13,397 nucleotides of DNA from Dialister sp. UBA6422 (GTDB lineage Bacteria > Bacillota > Negativicutes > Veillonellales > Dialisteraceae), in the NCBI GenBank assembly GCA_002439665.1, contig DJPC01000114.1, positions 1 through 13,397 on the forward strand, given 5' to 3'. Shown here in pieces: positions 1 to 7,479 of this stretch (its first letter is position 1; every line of letters begins with the position of its first letter). The notes under the pieces are model-generated. The model saw only the letters and a list, made by a program, of their open reading frames with translations. It ran no database searches and had not been told where the DNA came from. The position numbers and the translations under genes are program-made.

Positions 1-380
1 GGTGCCCCTTTGGACACATAGTCATAAAGTTCCTGCATGGTAATAGGATGATATCCATGGTCACGAAGATAATTCATCTGAATACGCAAATTGGCTTCTG
101 TCATAACAGCCGCGTTATCTTTGAGGTCTCCGATCATATGATACATCAATACAGAGACGCCTTCTGGCACGCTGTACTTGACGCTAGGATCCCGATGAAC
201 CACTGCCACTCCAGGTTTTAGGGAAGCGTCTTGTGCTTGTGAGGAAGCAGCTTTCACCGTTTCAGATCCAGCTTGGGCTCCCTCCTGGCTGCAACCTGCC
301 AAGGCAAATGAGGAAGCACACAGAAAAGCAGCTGCCGTAAGTGCCATAGCCTTCTTCCATTTTGTAGCATATAACTTCAA
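1..380 (-). CDS. Polysaccharide deacetylase-family lipoprotein, partial (N-terminal part)
   Basis: About 126 codons of the N-terminus are present; the rest lies beyond the left edge. The product begins with a basic, hydrophobic leader ending in the lipobox L-A-G-C (residues 27-30), so a lipid-anchored, exported protein is predicted. A Ser/Ala/Gln-rich linker follows, then V-S-V-L-M-Y-H-M-I and later N-Y-L-R-D-H-G-Y-H-P-I-T-M. These match the start of polysaccharide deacetylase (NodB-type) domains of the YadE/PgaB kind, which remove acetyl groups from cell-wall or exopolysaccharide amino sugars. The metal-binding motifs lie outside the window, so activity cannot be judged. I chose the TTG at 378-380 because a GGAG sits 8 nt upstream; the in-frame TTG at 384-386 is too close to it. 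The gene is divergent from the amidase gene, which suggests a shared envelope theme. Confidence 0.8.
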   Translation of the reverse strand, partial: MKLYATKWKKAMALTAAAFLCASSFALAGCSQEGAQAGSETVKAASSQAQDASLKPGVAVVHRDPSVKYSVPEGVSVLMYHMIGDLKDNAAVMTEANLRIQMNYLRDHGYHPITMQELYDYVSKGA

Positions 381-386
381 TTTCAA

Positions 387-715
387 AACTCCCTTACTTC
401 ATAATTCATTTTTATCGCATATCATCTTCCTTTATAATCATTCCTCCTGCAATGGCTGAATGCATGCCTTACCTCATAGATGGCTTCATGACTCGTCATT
501 GTATGACCATTTTTAGATAATATACGGTTTATATTTTACTACGATTTTCCGAGAAAATAAAGTAGAGAGTTGTTCCTGCCCTTTACTAGCCCTTGTGAAC
601 CATGAACTCTTGGCACATAGACCAATCTTCTCCATGAATCCATCTTTATGTTTCCACATCTCCTCTAAACCAGTGCATCTTCCCATTTTTATCAATACTG
701 ACTCTTGTTCAAAAG
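387..715. other. Divergent intergenic region between the deacetylase and amidase genes
   Basis: About 330 nt lie between the divergent envelope genes. I see no convincing gene. A 75-codon minus-strand reading frame (513-740) has no Shine-Dalgarno sequence at any start and resembles nothing known to me. A TATTAT on the minus strand (517-522) could be a -10 for the deacetylase gene, but no good -35 stands 16-18 nt before it. The amidase promoter lies at the right edge. Confidence 0.5.
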
Positions 716-724
716 TGATATAAT
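716..724 (+). promoter_or_regulatory. Extended -10 promoter for the amidase/GerMN pair
   Basis: TG-A-TATAAT is an exact extended -10 element (TGn plus TATAAT). No strong -35 is present at 16-18 nt; the nearest similar hexamer is CTGACT at 698-703 with a 15-nt spacer. Extended -10 promoters often work with a weak -35. The predicted transcript start is near 731, giving a leader of about 55 nt before the amidase ATG. Confidence 0.6.
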
Positions 725-784
725 GAAGATGCATATACAATGCAATATACCAAGTGGAAATCAGGTAGAAAGGAATATAGAAAT

Positions 785-1936
785 ATGATCAAAACGATAT
801 GTAAGTTATTATTCACCATGATACTTCTTCTCTTGCTTCCTCTAGGAATGCCCACCCAAGCAGCTTCCAGCGGAGCTTCTATGACAAATCTTCGATGGAC
901 TTCCAGAAATGATGGCAATCCTCCCTTCGTACGGATTGCTATGGATGTGACAAAAGCAGTCAAAGCAGAAGCCGCTATCGATGAAGAAGGTAAGAATTTT
1001 GAATTGGTCTTAAAAAATACCTCCATGGGAAACGTGAATGACCAATATGACATGGATTCCCGTGCCATTGATTTTGCCACTGTTTCTGAAAAAGATGGAG
1101 ATACCTATCTTGATGTAGCTTTGACGAAACCGCAAACCATGAATAACATTCATGTATTTGCCCTTCGCCCCGATGCCAAAGCAGGAAAAACCCATCGCGT
1201 GGTGGTAGATATTCCGATCATTGGTGCCAAACAGACCTATACCAAACCAGCTGCCACCAGTAAACCTTCGGGAAATAAAAATAATGCTTCCAAAGTGGAC
1301 GCGGCTCCTGCCGTAAAATATCAGAATGTATCCCAAGAAGCCAAGAGAGTACTTAAAGGAAAAATCATTTGTATCGATCCAGGACATGGTGGTACAGATG
1401 TAGGTGCAGTAGGTCATTTAGGCGGAACAGAAATTTATGAAAAGAATATCACTTTATCCATTGCTCTTCCCCTTCGTGACATGCTTACCTCTGCAGGTGC
1501 TAAAGTGGTCATGACCCGTACCACCGATAAAGATGTATATGGTCCATGGGCCGATGCGGATCCTGAATTACAAGCCCGCTGCGATGTAGCCAATAATGCC
1601 AACGCTGATGCATTCTTGTCCATTCACATCGATTCCTTCAGCAATGGAAGTGTAGATGGCGTCACAGCGTATTACTATGCCAAAACATCGAAAGATTTAC
1701 TTTTGGCACAAATGATGCACCAGGCGACCATGGATAGCCTAGCCATTCCTGATAGAGGCGTACGTTCCAATAATTTATACGTCAATGTGAATACCAATAT
1801 GCCATCAGTCCTGATGGAAATGGGATATATCAGTAATCCCCATCGCCTGCAGATGCTCACTTCCACCTGGGGCCCGAAAACTATTGCTAAATCTTTATTC
1901 AATGGCTTCGTCAATTATTTCTCTTCCATCCAGTAA
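785..1936 (+). CDS. N-acetylmuramoyl-L-alanine amidase with AMIN domain
   Basis: This exported zinc amidase cleaves the bond between N-acetylmuramic acid and L-alanine in peptidoglycan. The 383-residue product has a signal peptide (about 1-26, ending T-Q-A-A), an AMIN domain (about 32-147) that in AmiC-type enzymes targets the septum or envelope, a Lys/Asn/Ala/Pro linker (about 150-190) and an Amidase_3 domain (193-381). The zinc-site residues are in place: H201 in D-P-G-H-G-G, E219 in Y-E-K-N and H281 in S-I-H-I-D, with the catalytic E345 in L-M-E-M-G-Y. I chose the ATG at 785 over the ATG at 740 because it gives a clean signal peptide and has AGGA about 10 nt upstream. The next gene, 122 nt downstream, encodes a GerMN lipoprotein, a common partner of such amidases. 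A specific symbol (amiC or cwlD type) is not assigned. Confidence 0.93.
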   Translation: MIKTICKLLFTMILLLLLPLGMPTQAASSGASMTNLRWTSRNDGNPPFVRIAMDVTKAVKAEAAIDEEGKNFELVLKNTSMGNVNDQYDMDSRAIDFATVSEKDGDTYLDVALTKPQTMNNIHVFALRPDAKAGKTHRVVVDIPIIGAKQTYTKPAATSKPSGNKNNASKVDAAPAVKYQNVSQEAKRVLKGKIICIDPGHGGTDVGAVGHLGGTEIYEKNITLSIALPLRDMLTSAGAKVVMTRTTDKDVYGPWADADPELQARCDVANNANADAFLSIHIDSFSNGSVDGVTAYYYAKTSKDLLLAQMMHQATMDSLAIPDRGVRSNNLYVNVNTNMPSVLMEMGYISNPHRLQMLTSTWGPKTIAKSLFNGFVNYFSSIQ

Positions 1937-1946
1937 TGGTTATTGA

Positions 1947-1968
1947 TGAAAGAGGATATCCTCTTTCA
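1947..1968. other. 22-nt perfect palindrome between the amidase and GerMN genes
   Basis: Starting 10 nt after the amidase stop codon is a perfect palindrome. Its arms TGAAAGAG and CTCTTTCA flank a central GATATC. In RNA it would form an 8-bp stem with a 6-nt loop. No T-run follows, so it is not a standard intrinsic terminator. It could protect a 3' end, attenuate readthrough into the lipoprotein gene, or be a DNA-binding site. Confidence 0.45.
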
Positions 1969-2058
1969 CCCAAATGATGGATTCCCATTTGAATCACATA
2001 AAATGATACAATCATCTATCCCCATTGAACCGCATTTCCACGAAAGAGGGAGATTCTT

Positions 2059-2592
2059 ATGAAGAAGTTATATGCACTTTTCTCTGCTATGGCTATCACC
2101 ATAGCTCTATCTGGTTGCGGCGGTACAGGAACGCCGGCGCCTTCTCATACCAAGGAAATCCCACCAGCCGCTTCTTCTGCGCCAGTGGCACCAGCAGAGA
2201 AAGAAGCGACGCTGACTTTTTATAAGGTCAGTGAGGACGGTCGCCACATCATTCCCGTCAAGAGCAAAGTAAAAGCAAAAGATTACACCGCTAAAACAGC
2301 CATTACAGAAATGATACGCAGTGATCGAAACAGCAAGTATCTCCTGCTACCATCCGGTGTCTCTCTAAAGAACATTCATATAGAAAATGGGACCGCTACC
2401 GTAAACTTCACCAAAGAAATCAACAGCCTTAAAGGAGAAACCAGCGAATCTCTATTCATCGCCATGACGGTGAATACGCTCACAGAATTCCCCACCATTA
2501 AACAAGTAGAATTCCGCGCTGAAGGAAAGCCGCTACAATTTCAAACCAAAATGGGACAATTCAAACGAGATGAAAGCTATATAGCCAAATAA
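2059..2592 (+). CDS. GerMN-domain lipoprotein
   Basis: The 177-residue product has a lipoprotein signal with lipobox L-S-G-C (Cys20), an Ala/Pro/Ser-rich linker (about 21-50) and one GerMN domain (about 52-170). The domain is visible in A-L/I-T-E-M-I repeats, S-L-K-N-I-H-I-E-N-G-T-A-T-V-N-F and L-T-E-F-P-T-I-K-Q-V-E-F. GerMN domains were named from the Bacillus germination protein GerM but are widespread in envelope proteins of non-sporulating bacteria, often beside peptidoglycan amidases as here; an accessory or substrate-binding role is inferred. The ATG start has GAGGGAGA about 6 nt upstream. The stop codon runs directly into the heptad-repeat tract and bidirectional terminator. Confidence 0.88.
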   Translation: MKKLYALFSAMAITIALSGCGGTGTPAPSHTKEIPPAASSAPVAPAEKEATLTFYKVSEDGRHIIPVKSKVKAKDYTAKTAITEMIRSDRNSKYLLLPSGVSLKNIHIENGTATVNFTKEINSLKGETSESLFIAMTVNTLTEFPTIKQVEFRAEGKPLQFQTKMGQFKRDESYIAK

Positions 2593-2593
2593 T

Positions 2594-2649
2594 GGTAGAC
2601 GGTTAACGGTATACAGTTTACAGTCTACTGTCTACCATTGACCGACAAT
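2594..2649. repeat. Degenerate heptad tandem repeat (8 units)
   Basis: Eight contiguous 7-nt units follow the GerMN stop codon: GGTAGAC, GGTTAAC, GGTATAC, AGTTTAC, AGTCTAC, TGTCTAC, CATTGAC and CGACAAT. The first six fit nGTnnAC, whose GTnnAC core is palindromic or nearly so. The outer units also pair with each other (TGGTAGAC with GTCTACCA), so the tract could fold. It abuts the bidirectional terminator and has no coding role that I can see. Confidence 0.7.
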
Positions 2650-2696
2650 AAAAAAGCGAGAAAATGAAATCAATCCTTTCATTCTCTCGCTTTTTT
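2650..2696. terminator. Bidirectional intrinsic terminator between convergent genes
   Basis: Six A's, a GCGAGA...TCTCGC stem extended by ATGAAA/TTTCAT around a short loop, and six T's form a symmetrical hairpin. It has a U-tract on both strands, so it can end the amidase/GerMN transcript (plus) and the rnr-smpB transcript (minus). Confidence 0.9.
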
Positions 2697-2708
2697 GTTG
2701 CTATACTT

Positions 2709-3596
2709 TTATTCTTCGACTACCTGGATTTCACCTTCCATGAAAGCCTTAGGATAGTGGAATTCTTTTTCCATATGACCAAAGTCTACAGTAAGTTTCC
2801 CCTGTGCAATCTCTGTGATGACACCTTGACCATACTTGGGAGAATGGACCGGTGTACCAACGCCCAGTTCGATATAGTGGGTATTGCCTCGATGGGTCTC
2901 TTTCACTGGTTTGGGAGCCACTTTAGGTTTAGCCACTCTCTTAGGTGCTTCTGGCACAGTATAAGTACGGCTTTGTCCCTTGGGGAGATCCTCTTTTTTC
3001 TCCTTCTTCTCCTGCGGGAAGGCGGACTGCAGAAGTTTGGCCGTAAGACCTCTAGGATACATGACATTTTCACCAGTGGATTCATAGGTCACATAAGTGC
3101 CTCTTTCGGTGATGCGGCTCACCACACCTTTTCCTAAAGTATCATCCACTACAACAAGTCCCACTGTCACTTCCCGTTTCTTAGGTGCCGTTCCTTTGGA
3201 ATGGTCTTTCTTGTCCTCTGGCTTGACATCAAAAGTAAACACTTTCTTTTCCATAGGTTTGGCCCCTTGGAATGGTTTCTTAGCATTCTGCTTTTGGAAA
3301 TGACCTTTGCTATGGAAGCCTTCTTTCTTCCCTTCTGGCTTTCTTCTCGGAATGACTTTTTCCACATCCCCAAAAGCCACCACAATGCCATCGTCAGTCA
3401 AAGTACGAACAATACCGACACCAAGCTCTCTATCCACAAATTCAACGCCTGGTTCCAATTTTCTGCGTCTCTTCATCGGCGGTTTTCCTCTACCGAATGA
3501 TTTTTTACCATGATCCCATGTCTTATTTCCCCGAAATGGCTTTTTGCCAGATCTGTGAAAATCTTTTTTTGACGGTTTATCTGTTTTCTGTTCCAT
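2709..3596 (-). CDS. Uncharacterised basic protein with three Tudor/SH3-like modules
   Basis: I do not recognise this 295-residue protein as a named family. It has a very basic Lys/Arg/Gly-rich N-terminus (1-48) and three similar modules joined by Lys/Pro-rich linkers. Module 1 is about 49-84 (G-V-G-I-V, V-A-F-G), module 2 about 145-187 (G-K-G-V-V, then V-M-Y-P) and module 3 about 246-287 (V-H-S-P-K-Y-G-Q-G-V-I, V-D-F-G-H). The shared pattern G-x-x-V-x-x-x-x-x-G-x-G-x-V, a hydrophobic strand, then E-K/E-N...P resembles the C-terminal Tudor domain of PcrA/UvrD helicases, which contacts RNA polymerase. The basic linkers suggest nucleic-acid or ribosome binding. No catalytic motif or signal peptide is visible. 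The ATG has AGGAG 11 nt upstream. It is the last gene of the rnr-smpB operon, starting 14 nt after smpB. Confidence 0.75.
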   Translation of the reverse strand: MEQKTDKPSKKDFHRSGKKPFRGNKTWDHGKKSFGRGKPPMKRRRKLEPGVEFVDRELGVGIVRTLTDDGIVVAFGDVEKVIPRRKPEGKKEGFHSKGHFQKQNAKKPFQGAKPMEKKVFTFDVKPEDKKDHSKGTAPKKREVTVGLVVVDDTLGKGVVSRITERGTYVTYESTGENVMYPRGLTAKLLQSAFPQEKKEKKEDLPKGQSRTYTVPEAPKRVAKPKVAPKPVKETHRGNTHYIELGVGTPVHSPKYGQGVITEIAQGKLTVDFGHMEKEFHYPKAFMEGEIQVVEE

Positions 3597-3610
3597 ATGT
3601 CATAGGTCTC

Positions 3611-4081
3611 CTAATCGTATCTCTGTTCTTTGATGCGGCGATCCAAATCTCTCTTCGCCGCTTTGGCAGCCATATCCTGCCGTTTATCATATAGTTTCTT
3701 GCCCGTAGCCACTCCGATTTCCACTTTGACTTTTCCATGGCGAAAATACATTTTCAGTGGAACCAATGTGTACCCTTTGGTTTTCAGCTGCAGTTCAATT
3801 TTTAAAATTTCTTTTTTATGAAGAAGCAGTTTTCTGGTACGAAGTGGATCATGGTTGAAAATATTTCCCTGCTCATAGGGACTAATATGGGCATTCCATA
3901 AGTACACTTCCCCATCTTTGATACGAGCAAAGCTGTCTCGCAGATTGGCTTTGCCTGCTCTGATGGATTTAACTTCTGTCCCAGTTAATGCAATACCACA
4001 TTCATACGTATCATGGATGAAATAATTATGGTACGCCTGCCGATTGGCGGCAATAGGCGGTAATGTTTTTTCCTTAGCCAT
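3611..4081 (-). CDS. smpB: SsrA-binding protein SmpB
   Basis: SmpB binds tmRNA and delivers it to stalled ribosomes for trans-translation. Family signatures are clear: [12 protein letters not shown] near the N-terminus, the [14 protein letters not shown] block, [17 protein letters not shown] and the basic tail K-K-L-Y-D-K-R. The ATG at 4079-4081 gives 156 residues, the usual family length, but its Shine-Dalgarno sequence is weak. Upstream in-frame starts (ATG 4127-4129, GTG 4130-4132, TTG 4133-4135) would add 16-18 residues unlike known SmpB N-termini and also lack a good ribosome-binding site, so the start is uncertain. It follows rnr in the same operon. No tmRNA gene (ssrA) follows, unlike in Bacillus. 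Confidence 0.92.
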   Translation of the reverse strand: MAKEKTLPPIAANRQAYHNYFIHDTYECGIALTGTEVKSIRAGKANLRDSFARIKDGEVYLWNAHISPYEQGNIFNHDPLRTRKLLLHKKEILKIELQLKTKGYTLVPLKMYFRHGKVKVEIGVATGKKLYDKRQDMAAKAAKRDLDRRIKEQRYD

Positions 4082-4152
4082 ATATATCAGTTGCTCACTG
4101 GTTACTTTCTTCTGATGTCCTTTTTCCATCACCAAGAAATCGCAGGTGGCAA

Positions 4153-6183
4153 CTATTTCCTCCCCTTCTTATTTTTCTTTTTAGAATGAGACCGAGACTT
4201 GGCAGAGGTTCTAGTTTTCTTTTCCAAATTCAGCGGAGAATGGATTTCACCCATAATAAAATCCACTTCTCTTCGTTCTTTATCCGCCTTAACCAAAGTG
4301 ACACGTACAGGCATTCCCATGGCATAGGTAGTACCGGAGAAGCGACCTTTCATGGTCATCGTATCTTCCTGATAAATATATTCATCATCGTCCATGGAGT
4401 CCATATGAATCAGTCCTTCGACTCCATTATCCAGTCCTACGAAAATGCCAAATCGAGTAATCCCTGTGATATGAGCATCAAATGGTTCTCCTACGAAGGG
4501 CACCATGTACTCTGTCATCTTCAGATCATCCACATCTCGTTCTGTATTGGTAGCATTTTGTTCCGTTTCCGAACAATGATCCGCAGCACGTAATAAAAAT
4601 TCAGTCTGCCGTTTCAATTGGGCGGTAGATGGTTCTTTTCCTAAAGCCTGTCTAATGAGCCGGTGTACCATCAGATCCGGATATCGGCGAATAGGGGATG
4701 TGAAGTGGGTATAGCATTCACTAGCAATACCGAAGTGACCACTATTTTCTGTGCTATAGCAAGCTTGAGGAAGACTTCGAAGGGTCATGACTTGTACCAC
4801 TGCTTCGATGTCTTCTCCCTTTACGGTTTCTAGTAATTTTTGAATGTCTTTGGGTTCTGGGTCTTTAGGAATATCTATATTCACACCCATGATTTCAACA
4901 AGCCGCCGGAGGGAGTTCAATTTATCTGCATCCGGATGGTCATGGACACGATAGATCGACGTATGACCTGTTTTTTCCAGGAAGCGAGCCACCGCTTCAT
5001 TGGCAGCAATCATGGCATCTTCGATCATTTTTTCTGCGTCCCCACGTATCCGTTTTTCAATACGAAGAGGCACTCCTGCTTCATCCAGGACCACCTTGTA
5101 TTCTGGGAAATCAAAATCCAATGCGCCCCGGCGCGTTCTATCTTGTCTTAAACAATCTGCGCACTCTTTCAAATCATGGAGCATCGGAAGAAAGGGCTTC
5201 AAATCTTCCGGCGCGATATCTTCTGCAAAAGCTTTATTGATTTCCGGATAATTACACCGTCTTGCTACCCGAACGACAGAAGGAGAAATCACTTCTGTTT
5301 TCACCTTGCCATCCGGTGCTACATCCATGATGCAAGACATAGCATACCGATCTTCATCATGATTTAAACTGCATAAATCATTAGAAAGTTGGAATGGAAG
5401 CATAGGGATAACCCGATCTGCTAGATATACACTGGTCCCTCTTCTATAGGCTTCTTCATCTAAAAGGGATCCCTTGGTGACATAGCGAGAGACATCAGCA
5501 ATGTGCACGCCTAAATGAAAATGTCCATTGTCTTTTTTGAAACAGTACACTGCATCATCCAAGTCCTTAGAGTCTGGCCCATCAATGGTGACAATAGGCA
5601 TATCTCTAAAATCTTTGATTCCTTTAGACGGTTTGATATCCCTAGGCAGATGATCTGCTTCATCTAGTAATTTTTCAGAAAATTCATGGGGCAAGCGATG
5701 CTGGGCTACAATGATATCGATATCTAGGCCCTTATCGCCTTTATACCCGATTACTTCGGTAACATGTCCTTCTGCATCTGTCCATTCACCTGGCCACCTG
5801 GTCACCTCTACCATGACTCTGGCACCAGTGGTGGCATCCATTTCCTCCCCTTCAGGAATGACAATAACCATATCGACTTTTTCATCAATCGGTACAGCCT
5901 CGCCACCATTCTTCAGCATTTCATAGGTGCACACAAAGGTATCATTGGCACGTTCTAGAACTTTCAGTACTACCCCATCTGTACTGTGACGACCAGTTTG
6001 GCTCTTTTTTGTTTTAACTTGTACCGTATCGTTATTGACAGCATTCAAATGATCCGCATCTGCAATATATACATCCTCATGGTCATCATCGGTGATAAGG
6101 AAGCCAAAGCGTCCGTAAGATTTATAAACCCCTTCTAGGATCACCCCTGGCTTGTAGGATAAAAGGTTCTTCTTTTCTTCCAT
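4153..6183 (-). CDS. rnr: Ribonuclease R (RNB-family 3'-5' exoribonuclease)
   Basis: This processive 3'-5' exoribonuclease degrades structured RNA, including rRNA fragments, and works with SmpB/tmRNA in clearing mRNAs from stalled ribosomes. In the 676 residues are cold-shock-type OB folds (about 12-160), the RNB catalytic domain with the metal-binding cluster D201-G-P-D204-S-K-D207-L-D209-D210, an S1 domain (about 563-643, with G-I-F-V-G-L and E-G-L-I-H) and a Lys/Ser/Arg-rich tail. It is shorter than many RNase R proteins because the N-terminal helix-turn-helix domain is missing. The ATG has GGGAG 8 nt upstream, so truncation by a wrong start is unlikely. An intrinsic terminator lies between secG and rnr, so rnr probably has its own promoter in the 6184-6324 gap, although no clear one was found. 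Confidence 0.95.
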   Translation of the reverse strand: MEEKKNLLSYKPGVILEGVYKSYGRFGFLITDDDHEDVYIADADHLNAVNNDTVQVKTKKSQTGRHSTDGVVLKVLERANDTFVCTYEMLKNGGEAVPIDEKVDMVIVIPEGEEMDATTGARVMVEVTRWPGEWTDAEGHVTEVIGYKGDKGLDIDIIVAQHRLPHEFSEKLLDEADHLPRDIKPSKGIKDFRDMPIVTIDGPDSKDLDDAVYCFKKDNGHFHLGVHIADVSRYVTKGSLLDEEAYRRGTSVYLADRVIPMLPFQLSNDLCSLNHDEDRYAMSCIMDVAPDGKVKTEVISPSVVRVARRCNYPEINKAFAEDIAPEDLKPFLPMLHDLKECADCLRQDRTRRGALDFDFPEYKVVLDEAGVPLRIEKRIRGDAEKMIEDAMIAANEAVARFLEKTGHTSIYRVHDHPDADKLNSLRRLVEIMGVNIDIPKDPEPKDIQKLLETVKGEDIEAVVQVMTLRSLPQACYSTENSGHFGIASECYTHFTSPIRRYPDLMVHRLIRQALGKEPSTAQLKRQTEFLLRAADHCSETEQNATNTERDVDDLKMTEYMVPFVGEPFDAHITGITRFGIFVGLDNGVEGLIHMDSMDDDEYIYQEDTMTMKGRFSGTTYAMGMPVRVTLVKADKERREVDFIMGEIHSPLNLEKKTRTSAKSRSHSKKKNKKGRK

Positions 6184-6324
6184 AAAACATCTCCCATAAG
6201 ATAACTCTCAGATCTTATAAAGGTATCTACATTTTGTATTTTTATAAAATAACGAGAGGAAACCTATAGCCCATAATGCAAGAAACAAAAGTATTGTTCC
6301 ATGGGATATGTCCATCTCATTATG

Positions 6325-6354
6325 AAAAAAAGGCTTGCACTCTATAGGCAAGCC
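6325..6354 (-). terminator. Intrinsic terminator after secG
   Basis: Read on the minus strand, GGCTTGC and GCAAGCC form a 7-bp stem around a 9-nt loop, followed by seven T's. It begins 13 nt after the secG stop codon and separates secG from rnr. Confidence 0.85.
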
Positions 6355-6367
6355 CCTCGCTTTCAGA

Positions 6368-6604
6368 TTAGAAAGTATTCATATATCTTCCAAGTACGAG
6401 ACAAAGCACAGCAAAGAGAATCCCAAATACCACTGTGAACTTGGAAAGAACTGCATCTTTGCCTCTGGTCTTGCCACCGACTGCACCTTCAGCGCCGCCA
6501 CCAATAGCACTGCCCATACCAGCCTGCTTAGATTCCTGAGCTACCACTACCACAATGACTAGCAAGGAAATAATCATCGTTAAACCAATCAAAAAATATT
6601 TCAC
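6368..6604 (-). CDS. secG: Preprotein translocase subunit SecG
   Basis: SecG is the small auxiliary subunit of the SecYEG channel in the cytoplasmic membrane. The 78-residue product has the family layout: a first membrane segment (about 3-22), a Gly-rich cytoplasmic loop with Q-E-S-K-Q-A-G-M-G-S-A-I-G-G-G, and a second membrane segment (about 55-72). The start is a GTG at 6602-6604 with GGAGG 7 nt upstream. A longer in-frame ATG start would add a hydrophilic stretch that instead encodes the leader hairpin and ribosome-binding site. The gene is flanked by its own promoter and terminator, so it seems to be transcribed alone. The secG-rnr-smpB order is conserved in Firmicutes. Confidence 0.93.
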   Translation of the reverse strand: MKYFLIGLTMIISLLVIVVVVAQESKQAGMGSAIGGGAEGAVGGKTRGKDAVLSKFTVVFGILFAVLCLVLGRYMNTF

Positions 6605-6621
6605 CGTACATCCTCCTCTGT

Positions 6622-6644
6622 GTCTGCCTACCTTCATGGCAGAC
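6622..6644 (-). promoter_or_regulatory. Hairpin in the secG leader just before the ribosome-binding site
   Basis: GTCTGCC and GGCAGAC form a perfect 7-bp stem with a 9-nt loop. On the minus strand it ends a few nucleotides before the GAGGAGG of secG. It could affect translation or mRNA stability, but no known regulator motif is recognised. Confidence 0.4.
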
Positions 6645-6679
6645 CGGCCTCTTTAAACATAAAGCCAATATCAAACATT

Positions 6680-6708
6680 ATTTTATACTAATAGTCCTTG
6701 ATGGTCAA
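6680..6708 (-). promoter_or_regulatory. Sigma-70-type promoter of secG
   Basis: On the minus strand, the -35 TTGACC (6703-6708) and -10 TAAAAT (6680-6685) are 17 nt apart, both one mismatch from consensus. A 6-bp inverted repeat (CCTTGA-TGG-TCAAGG, 6696-6710) covers the -35 and could be an operator or chance. The predicted start is near 6673, about 70 nt before the secG GTG. Confidence 0.7.
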
Positions 6709-6783
6709 GGAAAAATTGTATGGGTAAAATTTGAAATGGCTTTTACCTCTTAAGTTTTTTCCTTCTCAAATCATTTTTATTGT

Positions 6784-6901
6784 TGTTAGTTGTTAGTTGT
6801 TAGTTGCTAGTTGTTGGTTAGTTGTTATGGAAAGTGCAGATAATGAGTGATTAGTCACTAGAGATGAAATAAGACCACTAACTAGCCACTTGCAACTAAC
6901 C
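6784..6901. repeat. Heptad-repeat foldback element
   Basis: The left arm holds heptads TGTTAGT (three copies), TGCTAGT, TGTTGGT and a four-base TAGT. The right arm (6875-6901) is its imperfect reverse complement and preserves the order, including the TAGT irregularity; 21 of 27 positions match between 6798-6824 and 6875-6901. Between the arms is a perfect hairpin, AGTGA-TTAG-TCACT (6846-6859). The element is noncoding and lies between the secG promoter and the yacP terminator. Confidence 0.7.
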
Positions 6902-6924
6902 ATCCAAATATGTCTCATAAAGCG

Positions 6925-6975
6925 AACAAAAGGCTGTGACAAGATACGTTTGTATTTTGTCACAGCCTTTTGTTA
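6925..6975 (-). terminator. Intrinsic terminator of the yacP transcript
   Basis: Arms 6925-6942 and 6958-6975 are perfect 18-nt reverse complements around a short loop that itself holds ATAC/GTAT. On the minus strand the stem begins within the yacP stop codon and ends in TTTTGTT. Such a long stem should terminate strongly. Confidence 0.9.
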
Positions 6976-7479
6976 TTTTCTGAGCTTATCCAATTTTTCT
7001 TGTATGGATTGTGGAATGGACCGGCCGATTTCGCTCCTCAAATTTGTCCGGTTATTATGAGCAATAAACGTGGTTTGTACTTTTTTATCCTCATTGATGG
7101 CATGAAGTAAATCTGCCACCGCCATTCGATAGGAGCCATTTCCTAGGACCTGGTTCTGTTCTGGACCATCAGAGGTTACCACATAAATAGAACGGTATTC
7201 ATCTTTCCGGTCATAGGATTCCTTCTCGATATAACTATCAGCAGTCATTCGACTAGGAGTGAAAACCACAGTGAAAGATTTCCCCATCGGTTCGATCCTT
7301 ACTTTATTGGAATTTCCCTTACCATCGAAAACAACGATCATTTCTATATTGTTATGCGCTCCATAATCTTCTAGTAAGTCGATCAGTTTTTTCCGGCTAG
7401 ATTCCAAGTCTTCTCGATCAAACACTTTAGGAAGCCAGAAAATCACATTATACCCATCCACTAAGTATAAATCTTTCAT
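6973..7479 (-). CDS. NYN-domain ribonuclease, YacP/Rae1-like
   Basis: The 168-residue product belongs to the YacP family, whose Bacillus member Rae1 is an endonuclease that enters the ribosomal A site and cuts certain mRNAs during translation. PIN/NYN-fold signatures are present: L-V-D-G-Y-N-V-I at the start (D8), V-V-F-D-G-K-G, T-A-D-S-Y-I-E-K-E and Y-V-V-T-S-D-G-P-E-Q. The acidic residues in these motifs form the metal site in the family. The ATG is preceded by a G-rich Shine-Dalgarno (AAGGGGGG). As in Bacillus it follows cysS-mrnC-rlmB, but here a 299-nt gap separates it from rlmB, so it may have its own promoter. Function is inferred from the family. Confidence 0.9.
   Translation of the reverse strand: MKDLYLVDGYNVIFWLPKVFDREDLESSRKKLIDLLEDYGAHNNIEMIVVFDGKGNSNKVRIEPMGKSFTVVFTPSRMTADSYIEKESYDRKDEYRSIYVVTSDGPEQNQVLGNGSYRMAVADLLHAINEDKKVQTTFIAHNNRTNLRSEIGRSIPQSIQEKLDKLRK

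Noticed and set aside
513..740. 75-codon minus-strand ORF upstream of the amidase gene
   Set aside because: No Shine-Dalgarno sequence precedes the first or internal ATG codons, it overlaps the amidase promoter, and the product resembles no family known to me.
2664..3137. 157-codon plus-strand ORF opposite the triple-module gene
   Set aside because: It begins inside the bidirectional terminator and lies antisense to a gene with a clear ribosome-binding site and repeated domains.
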